Shown here in pieces: positions 46,903-54,511 of a stretch of 64,000 nucleotides of DNA. The position numbers and the translations under genes were made by a program. Below the pieces are notes generated by a model. The model was given only the letters and a program-made list of their open reading frames with translations, ran no database searches and was not told the origin of the DNA. The first letter of the stretch is position 1. The number at the start of each line of letters is the position of its first letter. Origin of the DNA: Acidothermus sp. (GTDB lineage: Bacteria > Actinomycetota > Actinomycetes > Acidothermales > Acidothermaceae); NCBI GenBank assembly GCA_023512015.1, contig JAIMAI010000006.1, positions 19,156 to 83,155 on the forward strand. The letters run 5' to 3'.

Positions 46903-46924
46903 GATCGGGTCTGAGGCACGGCGG

Positions 46925-48409
46925 TCAGCTCGGGGTGGGCTCATCGCCTCGGGGATGCCGATTGGACGACACTCTGCTCGATGCCAGCGCAGCCGCCGCC
47001 CCTGCGATGCCGGCGAGGACCAGGGCGGTGACGGCGAAGCCTGATTCGGCGGCGGACGCGGTCCTCGGGGCGGACGCGACGGCGTCGAAAACCCCGGCAC
47101 CGACGGCGATCCCGAGGGCCGAACCCAGAGCTCGGGTCGTGTTGAGCACGCCGGCTGCCTGACTGGACCGGTGTCGTGGAGCGGCGTTCATCACCGCGGT
47201 GTTGTTCGGGGCGGTGAAGAGCCCGAGCCCCGCCCCGATGCCGGCGAGACACACGACGAGCAAATCGATCGGCGGTTTCCATAACCCGCTCGCCAGCAAA
47301 GCTACGGCGGTCAGAGCAAGGCCACCCGCCCCGAGCGCCGAAGCCCGCGGGCCGCCCGCCCGGCGTCCTGCCCACGGAGCCGCGATGCCGATCGCAGCCG
47401 GGACGGCGGTGAGGACGAGACCGGTCAACGCCGGACTCGTATGCCGGGCGTTCTCCGCGTAGAACGGGACGACGAACAGCGTGCCGAAGAGGACGAGAAA
47501 GCCGAGGAGTCCGGCGAGGATCCCGACGCTGAACGTCTTGTTCGCGAACAACCGGAGATCGAGCATCGGGTACGGGGTGAGTCGTTCGCGGACGATGAAG
47601 AGGCCAAGGAGAACGACGCACGCGGTGAAGCCGGCGATGACGGGCACGCTCGTATAGCCGCCGTGCTGGCCGCGACTTAGGGCAACCAAGCCCAGGGCGA
47701 GAGCGGGGGCAAAAAGGATCCAGCCGACCCAATCGAAGCGGGAACGGAGAGCTAGATCGCGAGAACGGGGGAGCAGGAACCACGCGGAGACGAGTCCGAG
47801 GACCCCGACCGGGCCGTTGACGAAGAAAATCCATCTCCACCCCAGCGTGTCGACGAGCACTCCGCCGATGGTGGGTCCCAAGGCGAGGCCGAGGGCCTGC
47901 GCCGCTCCCTGGATTCCCAGCCCTTGTCCGACCCGCTCCTTGGGAAGCGCCGTCGCGATGAGAGCCACCGAATTCGCTTGGAGCATCGCTGCCCCGACGG
48001 CCTGGATGGCTCGGAATCCGATGAGGACACCCAGGTTCGGGGCGAGTCCACACGCTACGGACGCGGCGGCGAAGACGAAGAATCCGTAGCTGTACAAAAG
48101 CTTGCGTCCCACCATGTCGGCGATCGTGCCGGTTGGGGTCAAGGTAGCGACCAGCACGACGAGATAGGCAAGGGCTACCCATTCGACCGTGGCGATGTCG
48201 ACCGAGAATTCGCGCTCGAGGGTAGGGAAGGCAAGCGTCACGATGCTGGCATCGAGCTGTCCCATGAAAGCCCCGACGCAGACCGTGGCGACGACGAGCC
48301 ACGGTGCCCGAGGATGAGTGCGGACGCCGACAGGCCGACGAGGCTCGGTCAACAAACCGCGGAGGACTCCCCGGAGGGTTCTTCGCCGCAGCGTTGCTTC
48401 GCCGTCCAC
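46925..48409 (-). CDS. MFS drug/proton antiporter (DHA2, EmrB/QacA type)
   Basis: A 494-residue membrane protein with about fourteen hydrophobic segments. Motif A lies in GTIADMVGRKLLYSYG, motif C in LGLALGPTIGGVLVDTLGWRWIFFVN, and the first helix has MGQLDASIVTLAFP, the acidic DHA2 motif. It likely exports drugs or other small molecules. GTG 48409 is the start. It is divergent from a MarR regulator with a perfect operator-like palindrome between them. Confidence 0.92.
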   Translation of the reverse strand: MDGEATLRRRTLRGVLRGLLTEPRRPVGVRTHPRAPWLVVATVCVGAFMGQLDASIVTLAFPTLEREFSVDIATVEWVALAYLVVLVATLTPTGTIADMVGRKLLYSYGFFVFAAASVACGLAPNLGVLIGFRAIQAVGAAMLQANSVALIATALPKERVGQGLGIQGAAQALGLALGPTIGGVLVDTLGWRWIFFVNGPVGVLGLVSAWFLLPRSRDLALRSRFDWVGWILFAPALALGLVALSRGQHGGYTSVPVIAGFTACVVLLGLFIVRERLTPYPMLDLRLFANKTFSVGILAGLLGFLVLFGTLFVVPFYAENARHTSPALTGLVLTAVPAAIGIAAPWAGRRAGGPRASALGAGGLALTAVALLASGLWKPPIDLLVVCLAGIGAGLGLFTAPNNTAVMNAAPRHRSSQAAGVLNTTRALGSALGIAVGAGVFDAVASAPRTASAAESGFAVTALVLAGIAGAAAALASSRVSSNRHPRGDEPTPS

Positions 48410-48427
48410 ACCCCCACCGTAGCGGAG

Positions 48428-48448
48428 TTAGCTCGGTAACCGAGCTAA
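48428..48448. promoter_or_regulatory. MarR-type operator palindrome
   Basis: TTAGCTCGGT, A, ACCGAGCTAA is a perfect inverted repeat of 10 + 1 + 10 bases. It is 19 bases from the MFS start and 36 bases from the marR start, where a repressor would block both. TTAG...CTAA ends are usual for MarR operators. Confidence 0.8.
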
Positions 48449-48483
48449 TCGGGGCGCCTGCGGTGCTGCGCTAGCGTGAGGCC

Positions 48484-49005
48484 GTGACCCCAGAGGATCA
48501 CAACAGGGACGAGCCGGAGCGCACGGAGAGGGCCGCTGTCGACCGTGCTGGCCTCCACCATGCGGATGTCGTCCGCCGGGTGGCGGCCCTGGTCGACGCG
48601 AGTGGAACGCTGCGGCGTGTCTTACGGGCCCGGATGCGCGCAGCGTGGCCGTACGACGATCTCCCAACCGGTCAGCTCGATCTCTTGCGACTGTTGGTAG
48701 AGAACCCGGGCCTCTCAGTCGGCGAAGCGGCAGAGAAGCTTGCGATCGCCCCGAACAGCGTGAGCACGATGGTTCGGGCCATGGTCCGGGCGCAGCTGCT
48801 GGAGCGACGCCCCGATCCCAAGGACGGGAGAGCAGTCCGGCTCTTCGCCTCGTCTGCGGCAGCACGACGACTCCAGGAATGGCGTGCACGACGAGCCGAC
48901 GTGCTCGCGTCGGCTCTCGAAGGGTGGGACGACGCGACCCGAGACTCCCTGGTCGCCGCGATCGAAGCCATTGAAAAGCTCACCCGAGCGCTCGGCCCGC
49001 AGTAA
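48484..49005 (+). CDS. MarR-family transcription regulator
   Basis: A 173-residue winged-helix regulator. The DNA-binding part is LSVGEAAEKLAIAPNSVSTMVRAMVRAQLLERRPDPKDGRAVRL, given here by its ends, about residues 79-122, with the wing DPKDGRAVRL. Helices at both ends form the dimer. GTG 48484 is the start. It is divergent from the DHA2 pump and probably represses it and itself through the palindrome at 48428-48448. Confidence 0.9.
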   Translation: MTPEDHNRDEPERTERAAVDRAGLHHADVVRRVAALVDASGTLRRVLRARMRAAWPYDDLPTGQLDLLRLLVENPGLSVGEAAEKLAIAPNSVSTMVRAMVRAQLLERRPDPKDGRAVRLFASSAAARRLQEWRARRADVLASALEGWDDATRDSLVAAIEAIEKLTRALGPQ

Positions 49006-49038
49006 CTCGATAAAACCGGTAGGGGAAGTAGCGCAACT

Positions 49039-49064
49039 GGGAGTGGTTGTGGCAGACTACTCCC
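49039..49064 (+). promoter_or_regulatory. Inverted repeat just upstream of the leader peptide
   Basis: GGGAGTGGT (49039-49047) pairs with ACTACTCCC (49056-49064), nine pairs with one G-T wobble and an eight-base loop. It ends at the base before the ATG of the leader peptide. It may be an operator, or an RNA stem at the 5' end of the message. Confidence 0.5.
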
Positions 49065-49148
49065 ATGACCACGACGATTCGCCCGAGCCTTCCGCTCGTC
49101 CGTCGTCGGCACGTTGATCACCTCAAGGTCTGCAGCGCCATCTGTTGA
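49065..49148 (+). CDS. 27-residue cysteine-ending leader peptide upstream of a TauE/SafE gene
   Basis: ATG 49065 encodes a peptide of 27 residues that ends RRRHVDHLKVCSAIC and stop TGA. It has the RRHVD...SAxC pattern of the short putative leader peptides that precede sulfur-metabolism genes in actinobacteria; polycysteine leader ORFs act as cysteine-responsive attenuators in mycobacteria. Two of its last five codons are Cys (49131-49133, 49143-49145). A 10-bp hairpin follows ten bases after the stop, then the TauE/SafE gene 151 bases downstream. Regulation by cysteine is inferred. Confidence 0.75.
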   Translation: MTTTIRPSLPLVRRRHVDHLKVCSAIC

Positions 49149-49157
49149 TTGGGCCAC

Positions 49158-49182
49158 TGCATCCTCGACTCCCGAGGGTGCA
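49158..49182 (+). promoter_or_regulatory. Attenuator-like hairpin after the leader peptide
   Basis: TGCATCCTCG (49158-49167) pairs with CGAGGGTGCA (49173-49182), ten pairs with one G-T wobble and a five-base loop. It starts ten bases after the leader stop codon, so a ribosome waiting at the Cys or stop codons would be next to it. There is no T-tract; control could be Rho-dependent or act on translation of the next gene. Confidence 0.6.
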
Positions 49183-49299
49183 CGAAGGGGCGCTTCGAAA
49201 ATCTCTTCCTTTCGTCGGCAATCTCTTGCCGCCACTCGATCTCCAAACAACGCTTTGCCGGAGGATTCGACCGGAGCCTACTGAGAAAGGCTTTACGCT

Positions 49300-50253
49300 A
49301 TGCATCTCTCGCCGGACCTCTCCATCGCGGGAGCCCTCGTCGGGTTTCTCATCGGCCTGACCGGGATGGGCGGTGGGGCCCTCATGACCCCGATCCTGAT
49401 CATGTTTTTCGGGGTGGCGCCGCTGGCCGCCGTCTCTAGTGATCTCGTCGCATCACTCGTCATGAAACCGGTCGGAGCCGCGGTGCACTGGCGAAGAGGT
49501 ACCGTCCACCGCAAGTTGGCCGCGTGGCTTATCGCCTCTTCGGCGCCGGCGGCCTTCGGTGGCGTCCTCGTCGTCCGGGCACTCGGCCTGGACGGTGAGA
49601 AACAGCGGCTCATCAAGATGCTGCTCGGAGTAGTACTGCTGTTGACGGTGGCTTCGATGATCGTTCGCGCCTGGTTGACGCGACGTGCTGAATTCGCCGG
49701 CCGGCCGCAGGCCAGCGGACTACAGGGCCCCGGGGAGTTGCGGGTGCGGCCGGTAGCGACCTCACTCATCGGGATCGTCGGCGGTCTCGCGGTCGGCATG
49801 ACCTCCGTGGGATCGGGCACCCTCGTCATCGCCTTGCTCTTGCTCGCCTACCCACAGCTGCGCGCTGGTCAACTGGTGGGGACCGATCTTTTCCAGGCGA
49901 TTCCGTTGGTGGGAGCAGCGGCGCTCGGCCACGCACTCTTCGGTGACGTGAAACTCTCGATCACCGCGTCGCTGCTCATCGGTGCCCTACCTGCTGTGTA
50001 CCTTGGTGCCCGCCTGTCGGCTCGGCGGTCCAACCAATGGGTTCGCCCGATCATCACCGTTGTTCTGCTTGCCTCGGCGCTCAAGCTGGTGGGAGCATCG
50101 ACAGCGCTCACGATCGGCGTATCTGCCGCTTGGGCGGCTGGACAGCTGCTCATGCCTTTGGCGCCGCTCGTCCTTCGGCGTTTCGTCGTCGCACGGGAGC
50201 TGCGGCGTGCGCGACAGGAGGTGCCGCAAGAAGCTCCCCTCCACAGCCGCTGA
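49300..50253 (+). CDS. TauE/SafE family sulfite/sulfonate exporter-like protein
   Basis: A 317-residue membrane protein with about eight hydrophobic segments and two repeats of the TauE/SafE (DUF81) type: GALVGFLIGLTGMGGGALMTP and VGGLAVGMTSVGSGTLVIAL. The family exports sulfite, sulfoacetate and similar anions. Its place downstream of a cysteine-ending leader peptide supports a sulfur link. ATG 49300 follows GAGAAAGG. A 100-base gap separates it from the aldehyde dehydrogenase. Confidence 0.9.
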   Translation: MHLSPDLSIAGALVGFLIGLTGMGGGALMTPILIMFFGVAPLAAVSSDLVASLVMKPVGAAVHWRRGTVHRKLAAWLIASSAPAAFGGVLVVRALGLDGEKQRLIKMLLGVVLLLTVASMIVRAWLTRRAEFAGRPQASGLQGPGELRVRPVATSLIGIVGGLAVGMTSVGSGTLVIALLLLAYPQLRAGQLVGTDLFQAIPLVGAAALGHALFGDVKLSITASLLIGALPAVYLGARLSARRSNQWVRPIITVVLLASALKLVGASTALTIGVSAAWAAGQLLMPLAPLVLRRFVVARELRRARQEVPQEAPLHSR

Positions 50254-50353
50254 CCCTGCCGATTCCCGCGCGACCCGTCGGCACCGACCCGGGCATCGGC
50301 GGCAAACCATGCCGACGTAGGTTCGACACAGGCGGCCGTGTGAGGAGGGACAG

Positions 50354-51727
50354 ATGGCGATCGCCACGGTGAATCCCGCGAACGGGGAAGTGGTCAAGAC
50401 ATTCGAAGCGATGGCACCTTCCGAGGTCGACGCGAAACTCGACGCGGCGACCCGTGGATTTCATGAGTTGGCCGGGTGGACATTCGACCGGCGCGCGGAG
50501 GCGGCCCGCTCGGCCGCGCAGATCTTGGACGACGAGCGCGACGATGTTGCGCGCATCCTGTCGATCGAAATGGGTAAAACCATCTCTGCCGCGCGGGCTG
50601 AAGTCGCGAAATGCGCCCGTGGTTTACGGTATTACGCCGACCATGCCGCAGATTTCCTGGCGGACGAGCTTGCAGAGGCTGCTGCCGTCGGGGCATCGCG
50701 TGCCTTCGTGCGCTACGAGCCGCTGGGACCCGTCCTGGCCGTCATGCCGTGGAATTTCCCGCTCTGGCAGGTTGTACGGTTCGCGGCCCCGGCACTCATG
50801 GCGGGCAACTCCGGCGTCCTCAAGCACGCGAGCAACGTGCCGCAGACCGCTCTCTACTTGGAAGATTTGTTCCGACGTGCAGGCTTTCCTGAGGGTGCCT
50901 TCGTCACCTTGCTCATCGGCTCCCAAGCCGTTGCCGACGTCATCGCAGACCCACGGATCCGCGCCGTCACCTTGACCGGCAGCGAGAACGCCGGGCGTCA
51001 GGTCGCCGCCGTCGCCGGCAGGGAACTCAAGAAGACCGTGCTGGAGCTCGGCGGGAGCGATCCGTTCGTCGTGCTGCCGTCGGCCGACATTGAAAAGGCC
51101 GCCGAGGTTGCGACGATCGCCCGCTGTCAGAACAACGGACAATCGTGTATTGCGGCGAAACGATTCATCGTCCACGCGGACGTCTACGATGCCTTTGCCG
51201 ACGCCTTCGTGGCCCGGATGTCGTCGCTGCGGATGGGTGACCCACTCGACGAATCCACCGACATCGGCCCGCTCGCTACCGAACAAGGCCGCGCGGATAT
51301 CGAAGAGCAGGTCGCCGACGCGCTTGCGAGAGGTGCTCGCGTCTTGTGCGGTGGTCGTCGTCCGGATGGAGCCGGTTGGTGGTATCCACCGACCGTCGTC
51401 ACCGATATCACCCCGGAAATGCGGCTGTTCTCGGAGGAGGTGTTCGGTCCGGTTGCGGCGCTGTACCGAGTCGCTTCCGCCGATCAGGCTTTGGCGTTGG
51501 CGAATGCCACCTCCTTCGGTCTTGGCTCCAACGTCTGGACGCAGGATCCGGCGGAGCAAGAGCGATTCATCCGTGGGCTAGCCGCCGGTCAGGTGTTCGT
51601 CAACGGGATGACCACCTCGTATCCCGAGTTACCGTTCGGCGGCATCAAGAATTCCGGCTATGGTCGGGAGCTCTCCTTCCACGGAATTCGTGAATTCTGC
51701 AATATCAAGACAGTCTGGGTCGGGTGA
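50354..51727 (+). CDS. NAD(P)-dependent succinate-semialdehyde dehydrogenase-like aldehyde dehydrogenase
   Basis: A 457-residue aldehyde dehydrogenase. The catalytic cysteine is in NNGQSCIAAKR, the general base Glu in LELGGSDPFVVL, and the cofactor region is VLAVMPWNFPLWQ. The short N-terminus and SEEVFGPVAALYR, NGMTTSYPELPFGG motifs fit the GabD1-like succinate-semialdehyde group. The natural substrate is not certain. ATG 50354 follows GAGGAGGGA. It may be co-transcribed with the exporter upstream. Confidence 0.9.
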   Translation: MAIATVNPANGEVVKTFEAMAPSEVDAKLDAATRGFHELAGWTFDRRAEAARSAAQILDDERDDVARILSIEMGKTISAARAEVAKCARGLRYYADHAADFLADELAEAAAVGASRAFVRYEPLGPVLAVMPWNFPLWQVVRFAAPALMAGNSGVLKHASNVPQTALYLEDLFRRAGFPEGAFVTLLIGSQAVADVIADPRIRAVTLTGSENAGRQVAAVAGRELKKTVLELGGSDPFVVLPSADIEKAAEVATIARCQNNGQSCIAAKRFIVHADVYDAFADAFVARMSSLRMGDPLDESTDIGPLATEQGRADIEEQVADALARGARVLCGGRRPDGAGWWYPPTVVTDITPEMRLFSEEVFGPVAALYRVASADQALALANATSFGLGSNVWTQDPAEQERFIRGLAAGQVFVNGMTTSYPELPFGGIKNSGYGRELSFHGIREFCNIKTVWVG

Positions 51728-51765
51728 CGCTCGACGCTAGGCCTACCCCCGGTTGGTCCAGCCGG

Positions 51766-52692
51766 TTAGTCCAACCGACGGTCGTGGGCCAAACGCAGGT
51801 CGATAGGGCGGTGCCTAGGCAGCCGCAATTTGTGTCGCAGGAGCGCCTGCTCCAGCTCGACGAAGTTGCGCGACGTGCCGACCATGATGACCCCGATGAC
51901 GATTGCCGCCAAACCGCAGGCTTCGCCGACCAGGGACAGGCTGCCCAATCGCAGGTGTTCGCCGAACACGACAACCCCGATCGCGATCCCGGCCAAGGGT
52001 TCCGTCGCTGTGATCATCGGCAGCGTGGTGCGCAGTCGGCCGCTTTCGAAGGCGCTCTGCGCGAGCACCATGCTTACCACTCCGATGGCGATGAGGGCGT
52101 ACGGCGTCCAGTGCAAGAAGATTCGGACGATCCCGGCTTGCCAATCGCTGGTGGCACGGCGCGTCAGGCCGTCCTGCACGCCGAAGAGCAACCCGGCCGC
52201 GCCAGCGAGCAGCATCGGCCGGGCCTCGCCACCCCGCCGTTTGGCTTCGACGACGCAGAGCTGGGCGACTAGCAGGATCCCGATCGCCAGCGTCCAACGA
52301 AGCAGCGAGTCCCCATCAGGGTCCCCTCCGGTGGGGTCGCCTGCCCACAGGAAGATTCCGACGCCTGCACTGAGGAGCAGCGAGCCGACCCATTCGCGGC
52401 GTCCGAGACCCTGGCGGTAGAGCAGGCGCGCGAGCACTAACGCGAAGAGCAGGTTGGCCGTCAGCAGCGGCTCGACGAGCGAGACGTCTGCACTGGCGAG
52501 TGCCATCGTCGACAGGATCTGGCCCACAATCATGGATGCCACCCCTGCGAGCCACAGTGGCTTGCGCAGGAGATCGAGAAGCAGGCGAAGGCGGAGGAAA
52601 TCGCCCGGAGGAGCGGTTGCGGCGGCATGCTGCTGGAGCACGAAGCCCAGACCGAGGAAGACCGCCGCGGCGACGCCCACGAGATAAATCAC
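51766..52692 (-). CDS. DMT superfamily (EamA-like) permease
   Basis: A 308-residue membrane protein with about nine to ten hydrophobic segments in two EamA-like halves (VEPLLTANLLFALVLARLL and ITATEPLAGIAIGVVVFGE are the matching repeat ends). Such proteins export metabolites; the cargo is unknown. The C-terminus is a basic tail. The GTG start at 52692 is assumed. It is convergent with the aldehyde dehydrogenase. Confidence 0.83.
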   Translation of the reverse strand: MIYLVGVAAAVFLGLGFVLQQHAAATAPPGDFLRLRLLLDLLRKPLWLAGVASMIVGQILSTMALASADVSLVEPLLTANLLFALVLARLLYRQGLGRREWVGSLLLSAGVGIFLWAGDPTGGDPDGDSLLRWTLAIGILLVAQLCVVEAKRRGGEARPMLLAGAAGLLFGVQDGLTRRATSDWQAGIVRIFLHWTPYALIAIGVVSMVLAQSAFESGRLRTTLPMITATEPLAGIAIGVVVFGEHLRLGSLSLVGEACGLAAIVIGVIMVGTSRNFVELEQALLRHKLRLPRHRPIDLRLAHDRRLD

Positions 52693-52836
52693 GTCTGCTG
52701 CTTACCCACTCTCTCGGCTTTCTCCCGCCCCTCCCGGTATGCCGCGTCCCGGTGGGACGTCGTACGAAGGCCTATCGGCAGGCTAATCCCGGAATTTCGA
52801 GCAAGCACCGAAGCCGCACGAGAGGGCGCGATGTGA

Positions 52837-54501
52837 TCAGTTGGGTTGTGGCGTCTCGGTCGGCTTCGGTGGTCGATCATCACGTCCGCGGGCGAGGCGT
52901 TCGGCGAGCAGGCGAAGCGGAGTTCCGATCAGACGCGTCGTGAGGTCGTCAGCGTGCAGCGCCGCCTGAGCGGCGTTCCAGCCGCACAGCCCGTGCACCC
53001 CGGCCCCGGGGTGGGCGGAGGACGATGCGAGGTACAGGTTCTGGACCGGGGTCTCCGGCCGCCCGGTCCCGGGTGTGGGCCGGAAAACCGCCTGCTGGTG
53101 GAGTGCCGCGGTGCCGAGACCGAAGGCGCCGTTGCGCAACCCGAGATGAGCGGCGTCCAGTTCGCGAGGTCCGTGCACCACCCGTGCCCGAATACAGTCG
53201 CGAAAACCGGGCGCGAAACGTTCGATCTGCGCTTCGATGCGGTCGGCGAAGAGGTCGATTTCGTGGCTATCCCACCTTCCCTCCAGGCCATCGGGGCCGG
53301 CATCGCCTCGCACTTGCTGGGGTATGTGTGTGTAGCCCCACAACGACTCGGTGCCGGCAGGTGAACGGCTGGGATCGGCCGTGCTGAGTTGGCCGACGAT
53401 CACGAACGGCCGATCCGGGACGAGTCCTTTCGCCAATTGCGCCGAGTAATCGGTGAGTTCATCCATTGAAGCCGACACGTGGACCGTGCCGGCCTGTCGT
53501 GCGATCTCGCTGCGCCAGGGCACCGGACGGTCGAGCGCCCAATCCACCTTGACGGTTCCGAAATCCCAGTGGAACCTCGTCATGTCGCGTCGCAAAGTCG
53601 CGGGAAGTGCCTCCCGATCGACGAGCTCCCCGTACAGGGTTGGGGCTGGCACGGCTGCCAGTACGGCTCGACGCGCGCCGAGCTCTTCGCCGTCCTCCAG
53701 TCTGACCGCGACGGCTCGTCCGGTCCTCACCACGATGTGACGGACCGACTGCCCGCAGCGGATTTTCCCGCCTCGTGCCATCAAACGTCGGACGAGAGCA
53801 TCGGTGAGGGATTGGGCGCCACCCTCGGCGACGGGAAAACCAACGCTCTGCGCGAGCATCGCGAGGAACCAGCCGTAGAACCCGCTGAGGGCCGACTCGG
53901 GGGCGAAGTCTGCATGCAACGCGTTGCCGGCGAGAAGGAGTCCTGTCGGTCCCCGGAAATACTCCTCGCTCAACCTTCGTACCGGCAAGGTTGCCATTCT
54001 CGCGAAACGGCCGATTCCTAACGGGTACAAAGCGCGCAGCAAACGTACGCCGGCACGCACTGGAGGGAACGGCGTCGCCAACGAATCGAGCAGAGCGTCG
54101 GAAATTCGCTCCCAAAGGGTTACCAGCTCCTGCCACGCCGCTCCATCGCCGGATGCCAACGTGTCGAGGATCTGCGTAGTCGTCGACACATCTCGTGAAA
54201 TCGCAAGGGCACGGCCGTCGAGGAGCGGATGCGCGAGTACGTACGGTGCGTGTCTCCACGCCAACCCGTGCTTCTCGAGGTCCAACGCTCGGATCGCCGG
54301 GGACACTACGGCCAATGGGTAGAAAGCACTGCACAGATCGGAGATGAAGGCAGGATCGACGTAACGTCCGGAGGTCGCGCCACCACCCGGGTTGGACGCC
54401 GCCTCCAAGACGATGACCGACCAACCGGCGTCCGCCAACACATTGGCCGCGACGAGACCGTTCGGTCCCGCTCCGACGACGAGAGCGTCGGCGTCCATCA
54501 T
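52837..54501 (-). CDS. FAD-dependent oxidoreductase, phytoene desaturase (CrtI/PYNDR)-like
   Basis: A 554-residue protein. It starts with the Rossmann motif ALVVGAGPNGLVAANVLADAG and ends with the substrate/FAD motif LYLASSSAHPGAGVHGLCGWNAA; GFPVAEGGAQSLTDALVRRL lies between. The family includes PYROXD2-like oxidoreductases and carotenoid desaturases; no carotenoid genes are near, so a pigment role is unsupported. ATG 54501 lies ten bases after the GT20 gene stop on the same strand, so the two are probably one transcript. Confidence 0.87.
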   Translation of the reverse strand: MMDADALVVGAGPNGLVAANVLADAGWSVIVLEAASNPGGGATSGRYVDPAFISDLCSAFYPLAVVSPAIRALDLEKHGLAWRHAPYVLAHPLLDGRALAISRDVSTTTQILDTLASGDGAAWQELVTLWERISDALLDSLATPFPPVRAGVRLLRALYPLGIGRFARMATLPVRRLSEEYFRGPTGLLLAGNALHADFAPESALSGFYGWFLAMLAQSVGFPVAEGGAQSLTDALVRRLMARGGKIRCGQSVRHIVVRTGRAVAVRLEDGEELGARRAVLAAVPAPTLYGELVDREALPATLRRDMTRFHWDFGTVKVDWALDRPVPWRSEIARQAGTVHVSASMDELTDYSAQLAKGLVPDRPFVIVGQLSTADPSRSPAGTESLWGYTHIPQQVRGDAGPDGLEGRWDSHEIDLFADRIEAQIERFAPGFRDCIRARVVHGPRELDAAHLGLRNGAFGLGTAALHQQAVFRPTPGTGRPETPVQNLYLASSSAHPGAGVHGLCGWNAAQAALHADDLTTRLIGTPLRLLAERLARGRDDRPPKPTETPQPN

Positions 54502-54511
54502 GACCTCGTAC

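Noticed and set aside
49149..49299. Further small genes in the TauE/SafE leader
   Set aside because: The frames here lack Shine-Dalgarno sites and familiar sequence; the region is better explained as leader RNA.
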